From Vandiemenella viatica (taxonomy: Eukaryota > Arthropoda > Insecta > Orthoptera > Morabidae), in contig CM061920.1 of NCBI GenBank assembly GCA_031002005.1, forward strand, positions 109,551,447 to 109,615,446: 64,000 nt of DNA, written 5' to 3'. Of this stretch, positions 48,401-60,400 are shown one piece after another. The first letter of the stretch is position 1, and each line of letters starts with the position of its first letter. Under the pieces are notes generated by a model that saw only the letters and a program-made list of their open reading frames with translations, was not told where the DNA came from and ran no database searches. The translations under genes were made by a program, and so were the position numbers.

Positions 48401-51400
48401 AAGATTTACGTAATGGCAGACAGGCTATCTCAAGCGTATAATACGCACAATGGTAAATATCGCTCATTGTTGCGAGAAGCCAAAAAAGTCGCAGTTTTTT
48501 TTTGTTAAAGGGGCCCATTGCCTGGAAAATTTTATAGGGGTACTTGGAGCTAAAAATTTTTGAGAAACACTGACATGGACATCATGGTTGTGGGATTTTC
48601 ACTATGTAATTTAAGGCACTTTTAAGACGTCAACAACACTTTACACCGTTCTTTTATACGACTCGCAGACATCCAAAACACATTACCATTAACGAAGGCT
48701 TTATTTTTTCTTATTCTTCTTTTTTTTATATAATGACATTTTTTCACGAATATTGCCGTTGATCGTTTGCTCGACACATGTGCTATTGGAGACGACATGG
48801 TGCAAAGTGATAACTTACGTTGTGTGATAACATGATGAAGAGTGGACAGGCGAACAAAACTATGATTCTGTGTTTACGTTCTCAGGGTTACGAATCACCG
48901 TACGCCTCCTTGTTTACTTGGGTTGCGAAACATCCAATCTGACCGCCGAGAACAAAAGCAGGTTCACGCCCGTGTCGGAGACGATAAGGTTTCAATCAAA
49001 CGCATAAGAGCATATTACTGTTCTTTGACCACGGGAAGTTTGCCTATTAGTTTATTAGGCAATGCTAGCAGAAATGGCTCAGCCATTGCGAAAAATAAAT
49101 ATGGATAAAGGCCATCACTGATCGAATCTGCCATATCGCACCAACTAGGGAAGCTTGTATTTTGTTACACATTTGATTAGAATAGCAAATTTTTTATGCC
49201 TTGAAACAGATAATTATGATTTACGCAGGCGAATCCTTTGTGAAAAACTAATAACACAATTACTACTGACGGCTAAAATGAAACCATGACATTGTATGTC
49301 TGCTACGGTCGCAATTATCGATCTTCGGTTGAGTTTCCATATCACCTTGGTTATTTTATAGCGAAGTCTGTATGCGAAAATACGACTGAATATTTTACAA
49401 TCAGAATTCAGCAATAGCAGTGGCCTGAAATTCTTCGCGTTTCAATTATTTCCATTTTTAGGAATGATACCACGAGGTCATCTAAAAATTCCGAAGGGAT
49501 GATTTGTCTCAGTAATATATCGCTATATACGTATTTGCAATAGGGGATCTTTCAAATGAATCCATAAAGTGAGATAAAATTTTATTGGTGGTCCGTCCGG
49601 CCCAGGTAATAAGTTTTACCGGCTTCTTGTAATGGCATTCTTCACTTATTGGTTCCAATAGACGCTAATTTTATGATATTGCGATCTGGAGATTTGTGTT
49701 GTTAAAGAGTTGGTTCGTGTTGTTTCTTCAGAGTGTAATAGGCTGAAGTAATCATGAACGTCCCCACAGAATGTACTTCCGTTAAAAGTTTGCATCTGAT
49801 ATTGCGCTTTCATTTGCAAGGCGATAAATGGCCTTTTTTCTTCGATTAAACAAGGGTCCATTTTAACTCTTACTTGGATTCCAAAGGTCTGTAGCTTTGT
49901 TATTTTGGTGGAAACTACATTTCCGTGAGTTGTTAATGATGTTGGCTTGATCTTCAAACAATCCCAAAAGGGCCGGAATCAGATATTCTTTCTTGTGTTG
50001 CTGCCAAGTAGACTTCTGTCTTGAAAAATTCGCCAACATTTTCCTAATTTTAAGTTTCACACAATGCAGCCACTAATCAATATTGATATGTTTGCTGCAG
50101 TGATTCTCTATCTCAGTCTGGAAGTCTGTTGACGTGAACTCTGCACTTTGCAGTGGTATGCACGGCGGTCTGACAAAATTACTGGCCAACGTTTGATACC
50201 AACTAAGAAACGAGGTTGGCAAAACGTATATACAGACAAGCAGAAGTATTCGAGGCAAATGTGAAACCGCATTACTCTCCATGTTTAGATACCATATGTC
50301 TGCAAGGTTTAAGAATTTTATGAGATATCAAGAACAACGCTTTTAGTGAGGTTTGGAGTTTGATACGTGGGGGATTGAATTTTTAATTTCAGGGGACATT
50401 AATTATGTTCCTTATTACAGGCACTACGTCAGCTGTGAAAATACTTTGTTCTGGTATACCTTTAGCGAGGCGTATATAAGCCACCGTGCACGATATGTCT
50501 TGGCCGTCGGGTAACACTTCTGTATCCTGAGCTATTATACATTCCTTAATCAAGATGGTGCTGTCAAGATTCGTAGCACCACCCAAGTGTTTGATTGCAG
50601 TATAAAAACTACGATCTTCTGTCAAACCTTACAACAGAGCTGTTTCTACAGAAACTGCATGTAAGCAATCTTTCAAACACTGATTTATAATACCACTTTT
50701 TATCCGCGTACAATTAGTGGCGTATCGCAGCATTCAGACAACTTAAGAGAGATGGAAAAAATAGAAAGGTAAAAAATCGGTATCGTCCTAATCAGGTCAT
50801 TCCTAATCGACAGGTTTAACGGCATATCCCATGGATAAACCGCCATTAACAGTGTGACTACAGAGCAGCGGTTCCCAATTTCTTTTGGCCAGGGAACCCT
50901 AATTGATCATACATTTTTTGGCAGATCCCAGTTTTTATAAGCGTAAGCTGAAAAACCAGTTTTGCATCGGTAAGTAGTAAAAAACGGAAGCAGAACCATG
51001 ATAGCCTTCTCACGGCGCCGTTATGACTGTTTTAAATTAACATTTTATTTAATTCTAGGACCGAACACGGAACCCTTGTGACCCTTCCACGGAACCCGAG
51101 GGTTCCGCGGACCACCATTTGGGAACCACTGCTATAGAGTACTGAGGAGTGGTCTGCGAATTATCCAAATCCTTTGGTAAATAATTTGAACCTCTTGTAT
51201 CGCATGCGATTGAACCCGCTGTAATACTGATCAGGACCACGATGCGGGTCTCAATGTCATATAGTTACTCCAAATAAGCATGTGAAATTTTGACAAAAAG
51301 ACATTTGCTTGTTGTTTTTAACAGATCTAATTTGTTATTAAGTAAGCACGGATATGCTTCTGACTGGAGCAACGCTTGTTACGAGCTCTGCTTAACGAGC

Positions 51401-54400
51401 GCTCTTAACGATATTTTCATTCAAAAGCAGCACAGCCCTGGCGAGCTGCCATACGCGCTCCAGGAGCAGTCCGCAGACACCGCGCAAAACCAAGCACACG
51501 TTTAAAACGAGCACGGGCTACAGGTGTAGCTGATACAAACATATTGTTTTTGGCACGAATTTGAAGTGCTTTTGTCTTCACCGGCATTAAGTTCGTGCGA
51601 GAGGAAGTGCCAAAACCAAAATGTGTTCTTATATTCTACTGCGATCCAAGGACAGTCGATATTATTACTTTACGCCTGGCGAATATTCACTAATGGTGTA
51701 GCCGAGTTCGACTCTCTTTTGAACCTACGACTCTGTGACGTAAAGCTATCCACCACGACCAAGAGCCAATGAGTTTTCTTTTTCGTACTTGAGATGTAGT
51801 GCCTTGAGCTATTATGAACAGTTATGTTGATTTTGATTACAGATTTAAACTATGTAATCTATAGATATATTGAAGATGTAAATGGAGAAAAATCTGTACA
51901 TCTAAGAAGTTTTTGATAAAATGAGTTTGGGGTGGTTTTTAATTTTATTTCTGTTTCGCTCGACGCAAATCACATAAATAAAACCTACTGGATGAATTTT
52001 TTATCGATTTCGAACCATTTACAGTGAATACGCGATAGGATTTCTTAATTCTCTGAGCACAGCCACACTTCCATCGAATCGAAGACTGTGTTCCGATTTC
52101 GCTTCTTTGAAGCTTCTACAAAACCGTACAACGGAACCCGACTCAAAGTGATTTCGTTGGAAACAAGTCCAATGAGTGGTAGTTTCTTTTTTCTCTTTGC
52201 CAGCTGTTTTTTCATGTTTTTTTTATCCGTAAAAAAAGCTGCAAACATTAATTTCGTAAATAATGTTTGCTGTTTGCTATTCTTTTTACTTTTATACTCC
52301 AACCACAATACGTGTAAATCGTGCTGAACCAGTTATTCTTTTGCACATGGTTCATGAAAAGCTTGAAAAATCTGTCCTTACCCAAACCATTTGTTTAGTG
52401 AGCGGCGTGAATGAAGCTGAGGACAATAACTATTTTACATCAGGAAGTAATGGAGGTTATTATCTGTACCTTATGGCGTCATCATACTGATAGTTGTAAT
52501 TACTTACAGTGAGTGCTCAACCTAATGGATCTCTAAAGTAAACTTTTTTTTTTTTACACTGCAACGTAGACACTCATTCTGCCTCAAACGAACCTCTCAC
52601 AGATACACAGAAGTTCTGACTAAACTGAGTACTGAATCACACATCTAACATCCGCATTAGTTTGCGATGCTTCTTAGCAAAGTACATCAAACGCTTTAAT
52701 GTGTTCTCCCACCCAGCTTTGTAAAGCCACATTAAAATTTTTATTTACTTTCGAGATCTGATGTAGGCAGAATCCCTGCTGCAACAGTATGGTGAGAAGC
52801 AGATGCCATATCTGTGCAGTTGACAGAGTATGTTGCAGCTGGGCGGTATTTTTACTCGCAGCCGCAGCCAACAGCATGCCAGCGCTCTGCCAGCCAAACT
52901 CTCGCCCTAATAAAGAACTACGGTCTGAACATCCTCAAAAACTAGAACCAAAATTTAGCGTACTCCGGAGGAAGTCACATTTCTTTAATTAAACATTGTG
53001 CTCTTATTAGAGTATCAGAAAATATTTGTTTCATCTAATTCTTAAAATAATAAGGACACACAGCCAGCAAAACACTACGCAAATGATGGAAAACAATGAT
53101 CCAAGTTTTTCATCTGGTACCGGCTGATTATTTATACAGCTCTGGACTATCGATATTACAACGATAGGAATCTTTCCTTAGTGAACATTTCCATGGTTAC
53201 TGTTTATTTAAAAGAAGATAGCTCCGAGAGAGAGAGAGAGAGAGAGAAAACATTAATCCCAACAACATCTATTTTCAGTTGAACATTTTCGTGTTTGAAA
53301 GCTTGTTATATTGCAAACCCTCTTCAGGTCCTCCAAGCTTGTCCTGTGTGTCCTCCGTATATCAGTGTGGATACTAATGTCAATACCAAGCGGCAGCAGG
53401 TAGTGAGCGTGCAGCACTTTGCTTCAACAAGCAACATATACGACAATCTATTTAAAATACACCATTTGACCAAGTAGTTCTGCAACAAATTCCGCTACTA
53501 CAATATATCGACAAGCAGCCTCTAGCAGAGATTGTTATAATGGTCTTGTGGCATCTATAATATACTTCTAAAAGAATATGTCGCGTGTGAAATGGTGGAA
53601 ATTAGAAAAATACTTTCACATAATAGATAATGTGGCCATCGTGCAGGTAGAAAACTTTCGTCTCTGTAAATTCGTGTGGTCTTGCGATCTGGTGACAAAG
53701 TTTCGATTCGCCTGTGTCGTGGCTGTATCTACAATCACGGTGCGTGCTGGAAGAGCTCTTCAAAATTTCTGACCCCACTGTGATTTGAACCCGGCTCCCT
53801 GAACTTTGAAAGCAAGCACCTTAAACACCGAGCTACAAGACTGTTCTTCGACTCTGTGAACACTAGTTTAAACAAATACAGTAAAATAGAGCTGATTCAG
53901 TGGGACCTGTGCTCCACTTTTAACTGCCAGCTCAAGGTATGACGACAGCATTACTCGGTGACAACATGAGGCGATTTTGAATGAATATATACCCATAATA
54001 CCGCTGAAACAGAATCGCTGCTAATAAAACTCTGAAGTGATGGAGTTAACGGATTTTTACAGGAGTACCATGTCTGCTCTGTTCATTTACCTACATTTCC
54101 ATCAAGGTTCGACACTGTACCCGTTCTTTGTAAACACCTTTATCCTCACGAAATAATACATTCTGCGAAATCTTGATGGTCTGAGAGAGATACCGTTTAC
54201 TGCAAGATCTCCACCGCTTAACCCTGTTGCCTCAGGCCCGCAACCGAACGCTGCGGGCGTTTAAATTAAGTGTAATGTTTTTAATGCTGATCGTACTTTT
54301 GCATAAAACGTGAGCAGGTTAGAGGTTGGTAGTGCTACATGTCTGGGAAAAAAATGACTATTTTTAACATAGCGTGCAAGCGATATTTGTAGATCAGAAG

Positions 54401-57400
54401 CCATTCTTTATCACAACTTAAGACCACAGTTACTTCCAGCAGCATTTTTCAATTCACGTTTTATGACACAGTACTAATCACGCTGCAGAAAATACTGTGG
54501 TTTAATTGTTTACAAAACTCGAGTCTGGTTCTACGTTTACCGTCAAACGAAGAATATCTTACTCGTACTCTGGAATCAGCACATCTTCGCCTGAAAAAAA
54601 AAAGGAAAATGTAGTTAAACGTATTGGAGGGAAAAAATTTAGATTTCTTCAGTCTTCCAGACTTATCCTGGGCAATGCCGGGATGATCCCTTCTTTTCGC
54701 ATAAGTCAAATTTCACAAAAACTTTAACAAGACTGTACCATTCACGAAAAATGTCTATTCATGGGTATACTCAGGGCCGAGATCATCTTAATGCGGAACT
54801 AAACACGTCGAGGAGAGTAGCAGTAGTAAGTGATTAGAAGCGATGTGTCGTCCCAGGAAGGAAGCCCTCGCGCGTGATCCGTTTGGACGTGAGCGATCCA
54901 CCAGGGGCATTGGCCGACACGTCCGGAAACACGACAACAACAAACAGCTTCGTATCTTACCTGCTCCAACGCTTACCGGAAACACAGACCCTGGAGGGAA
55001 AGAAGCATTCCGAGAAGTCTCGCTACATCTCAGCTTATGTACGATAAGGCTCAGATGGAAGACGATTTTAATCATTTTTCAGGACTGTCCTGCGATATTT
55101 AAACGTGGTCAACAAATTTCAGAATCTAATATTATTCACCATACATAAACTAAATGGTGATTACCTACAATACACAGTTAACTAGAAAACTGAATGCACA
55201 CCATATACGCGAAAGACTTTTAAAAATAATTCCTGGAAATATTTCACTGACAGGACCAAAGAGGTCTAAAATCTAAATTACTACTAGTTTGTCTGTTCTT
55301 CCGACATTGACCTGGGTACAGGTCAGTCTTCTGTTTCAATAATCTTAAAATTGCGTCGCACCAGCAATATGTTTTTTTGTTTTTGTTTTTTTAGTGTAAA
55401 GGATATCGTAAATATTTTTATTTTATCAACATGAAGAACTGCAGTGAATCTGCATTCACTGGTAATAGTTTATGTCATATGCTGACCAAGGATTCCCGTT
55501 AAACAGTTCCTCTGTGTAGCCGCCTAACCTAACCCTGTAGTCCCGGGTTAACGGGACCGACAGATTAACATGGAAACCGAACCCTGAAGCGTTGGCAGAT
55601 GTGAAGGTCAGTTTTAAGACCGATTAAAATTCCATCCGAGACCTGGATTCGAACCTTTGAATGGCAACACCACTGATCTGGGTTTTAAGGATCGTCAAAG
55701 ACGAAGTTATAGACGGGAATAATGGCCTATTGAAGGAACTATCCCGACATTCGCCTGGAGTTACTTCAAAAAACCATAAAGAACTGAAATCAGCATAGCC
55801 GGATCGGGGGTCAAAACTGTGCTCCCCCCCCCCCCCTCCCATCCCGAATGCCATAGCTGAACGTTAATAACTTGACCCACGCACAAATATATTTTGCATC
55901 ATTGTGGACTAAAAGCCATGATTCGAGTTAGTGGAAATTTTATGCCCATTCCCGAGAGTTATATGGAAACTGAAAAACAAATACTAGTTTTATTTTAATA
56001 CAAAATATCAAAACTATAATCGCTTAACAGATGTGCCACTATTCGGCACGATAATAATACATGATCAATACACGATGCGCAGCTGCGGCCCAAAAAACCT
56101 ATTAAAATTCGGACACAAAATTCTTTTTTCGTTTGGAACAGACCAGCGAACTACTAATCCCTGAATATTTACGGCCGTTTCTATCCAAACGAGTCGATTT
56201 AGTACAAATTTATTGCTTTGAAGAATTACAACTGTATATCAAACAAGAGTCTTCTAAATATAAGCTTGGAAGCTATTCAAAAAGTGGAGAAGGAACGATT
56301 CCACGGCTTAGGCGCGGAAAAATACAAAAAAGGCGCTTGGTCTTTATTAAACATTGCACCATTTCGTAAACAGGAAAGCAGTCATACTTTGTATCTTTCT
56401 TGCGTCACGATTCTTTTCAGCACAAGAAATATTCACAAGAAAACACATATACGAGGTCCAGCTGTAGGCCCACATGTGGAAATGTCCATGAATAAATCTC
56501 TCTCTCAGCACCAACAATTATCTGACGTGGTTCGGATACGCCTGCTCGCTCGTTCTGTAATGCCAGCTTACAATCTAAAGATGTTTATCCGCTTTTGTGG
56601 ATGTTTACGATAGCTTATTGCGATTAGATCTCTTTTGATTTGACAAATGGAAATCAGAGATGTATTTCGAAGCTGGGATTGAACAGTTCAAACAGACAAC
56701 GGGACGTCCATTAATGACGTCAGGTGTCGAGACTTCGTCGCCCCCCCCCCCCCCCCTCCCTCCCTACAAATCGACCTCGCAACTTTTTAGACCTTTTCTT
56801 ATTTAGGTCTACAATTCTACGAGAATTTCAAAACCTCACGTGAAATTTCTGTTGGGGTTTTCGTGAGATTTCGCCGGCCCCCTCCCCCCCCCCTCTCTCT
56901 ATTTCGCATCATGTCATTAATGAACGCCTCTCAAGTGTTATAAAATTTTCACTTCAAGCATGAAAAAATTAAATAAATAGGGACCACCTAAATTTTACTT
57001 GAATGCCGATATTTTCCAGCGTTGCACCGTAGCTTTAAAAGTATCTGTAATTCCTAAGTTTTAGGCATTGCCAGGCATAGGGTGAATGATGGGGTGCTGC
57101 GACGGAAGCAGTTTTTGCCAGGAGAGTTTTTTGCGCCATATCATTCGGTGACCTCCGAATAATCCATGTAAACTTCACGGCGGGGGTATATTGAGCGCTA
57201 GTTCCTTACGTGATCAAAGTTTGCAAGAGACGCTAGATCATATGTGGTGTACGCATAATTACCGAGAATACTTCGGTTTTATATTTTAGAAGCATTATGT
57301 AATATTAAATAAATCTTTAAAAAAAGTATCTTCCTAATAAGCAAATTTTTATCGGTGGTCGAGGTATTTTGTGGTATCTTAATATTCTTGTGGAATTGTC

Positions 57401-60400
57401 GAAATATTTTTCTTATTGACTTTAAGATATTCTTCACTTGGTTACCCCTTATTGGGTTGGACCCTTTTGCAAGTATTCCTAGAAACTTTATAGATTGATC
57501 GATACTAATAAAGGATCAATTAACTGAATTATCCACAACTGAGGAACTGAAACCGATGTTAGACCAAGGATACCACAAATACTGCTTACAAAAGCAGCTA
57601 CAAGTTTTATATCCTACGTTATATGTAACTGTACACAAACTGTTAGTCGTTTCTCGGTCTTCTTTTTCAGTAGAAAGTCAATTTAGTTTAGTTATGAGAT
57701 TCGTTACAAAAAATATACAAAAAATAGAAAGTGACAGGAAATTAGTGCTTATGAATATTTAAGAAATTGTTTATCTAACATTCGTATCATCGCACTGAAA
57801 AAATAATGAATATTTTTTTGATTTTGTATCAGAAGATATATTTTCAGTAAGTACTACTTTAAATACTAAAATGTTTTATTTATATTTTTACGTCACCATT
57901 TTCAAGTATTCATAACATCAATCTTAAATTTGTTATCTCACCTGGCGATTCGTGGTCAGTGTTTTGCTATAAAAAGAGATTCATGGCCATAGTAACTTTG
58001 GGGATCACTCACTGGTTTAAATGAACCTTCTACCTCCGTTTAAGGTGGTCCAACAAATTTGAGGTTTCTTCCTCAGTTGAGTATACTCGACGTCTAATCT
58101 TAGATCTAGCCGATCTGGTATAAACTGGTACCGTTTCAAAAAAAATTCACGCATCGTTTGCTTGATTAGGTGGATTTTTTTTTTTTTTTACATATAAGAA
58201 AACTATGAAACTAAATCAGCACTTAAAAAAATAATAAAAAAATATAAACACCTTTAGACATCGATCTAATTTATTTGAGATATTTAAATTATCGAAATCA
58301 CAAGCCGAAACGCAATCAACACGAACTAGCCTCGTGGGTCTGCGGCAAGCTTACGGAAACAAGAATAGGGATGAATACAAGCGTCCTCCGAACCTCCGCT
58401 TTCCCCCACCATACCACACAACCTCCGACGGTTGAACCGGAGATTTCCGGTAGTGGCAGTCCTCTGATTGCTCCGCCGAGTATACTCGCTTCGTTTCCCA
58501 ACTCTAACGAGCAGATCTTGAACTCGTGGCACAATTTCCGCAATTGGTCTCGGTGAGCACAATTTCCTCTGTTGCTCGCTTACAACAGCAAAAATATTGA
58601 CCTTGAAATTCTTCCACTCGTTTACCTGTGTTTCACTAACAGAGCATTGAGTTTCTGTATCAATCCTTTTTAAATCGCCACCAGAACGACGCTTCTCTAA
58701 CGAGCAGTTGTAACTTTTTAGTTTCGCGCAGAATCCTCGCTACAAGTGTTTTCTCTCTGAAGCAACGGCAGAATTACATTCTATATTACTAAATATAAAG
58801 ACTAATTGATGTTATTTACTTAACTATTCTTGTATTTCACAATCAGTGAAAATTAAAAATTGGAGTAGATGTAGCTGTCACTTTCTCAATACCTAGGAAC
58901 TGCAGTAGATATTACTAGATTATGTATTTACGTAAGTTAAAAAACAGAAAAGCCCAGAACGAATTTATTACGTAAACCGATGGTTGGAGGAGATACGAGA
59001 TGTTGATTGGTCTACTTTTAACCCCCTCTGTTTCTCCTGCAACTGATTGAGGTTTGCACAAATCAAGGACCTTACCCTTAATACTGGTATAGTTGTGTCT
59101 ATAAATTTACTTCATATCCACCGTCTCTCTTTTTTACTCGGAACACTTAAGTCTATTTTTGCCTTCATCCTTAAAAGAAGAATTTTACCGTTAAAGGTGT
59201 TATTTGGATTTCTCAGAATAGGTTTTGAAACTTAATGTTACGATCATTAAGAAAACAGTATAACGCAGCGAAAAATTAACAATTGTCTCACTGCAGATAA
59301 TAACATAGGGAAAACACCAATCTTAAACTGCCAAGGTAAAATTAACGGCACAAATAATTAATTTGATACTCGAGAAAGAAAATATTCTAATAACTTTAAA
59401 TCCTGGATCAACTAACATCTCAGAGTTAAAGCTCGACAGCGTTTCCTTCGTTGTAAATCATTAACAATCAGTACCGTCTGGTCAAAACAAGAGGACAGTG
59501 GCACATACTATCACCTTTCAATTAATCTCTCTCTGTTTTAGATTTACTCACGCACTATCACCTACTGCTTTGCGGTATTTAAATTTACTACATGTAATAT
59601 AAAGAGAATTCTGGGTAATAACAATTATTCAACTTGCCACAAAACATGCCCATATAAATTTACAGCTAGTTCATTTTTCGGACTATTTTAGACATTGTGG
59701 ATCCATAGTAGTTCATGACCAGCTTTATTTTTCAGCCAACTGCCTTTTAACACAGTGTTTCGCAATATCGTATTTGGCGTCAAAACGTATTACTGTAAAA
59801 ATAGCCTTATCGTACCTGTGTAAACCCCCCAGACAAGTGAAACTTTAGATAGGATTAAAGCAAACATACACGTTTATGGAAGCAACAATAATGTTTTGTT
59901 TTCCTCAAGGGGAATTATCGTTTCAGATCGTTAGTTTGTGGTCGTTTTCAAGGTCGCCTGGGCAGTAAAATGGGTAGTTAGAGGGGAAAAAATACATTTT
60001 ACGGATAAATAACAATGGACTAACCCTACAGTTTTCAAGTATAATCGAAAGAACGTTAGACACTCCCTACTAACCAAGCAAGCACTTTTTCCTTAATTTA
60101 AAAAATCAAAGAAGCGTCAATATGAAATGCAGATAAACTGTGTCAACTAGTCGAGCATTTCCCCCCCCCCCTTTTTGATTTTACTGTGATGACTTTTTGC
60201 CAGTAAGGATCATTAAAACCAGTGTACACCGAGGGAGCGGAACAGTCGTCTTCAGACTGCAAAGTGCGTACTTCGTGCTGTGTTTCTTTGAAGTGGGTAC
60301 TTTAATACCCAACAAGCAACCAGACTGGAACATAAACTCGTTTAATTATTTAAATACGCTAACTACCAAGCACAGATCCCGCCTCAACAAAATATCAACA

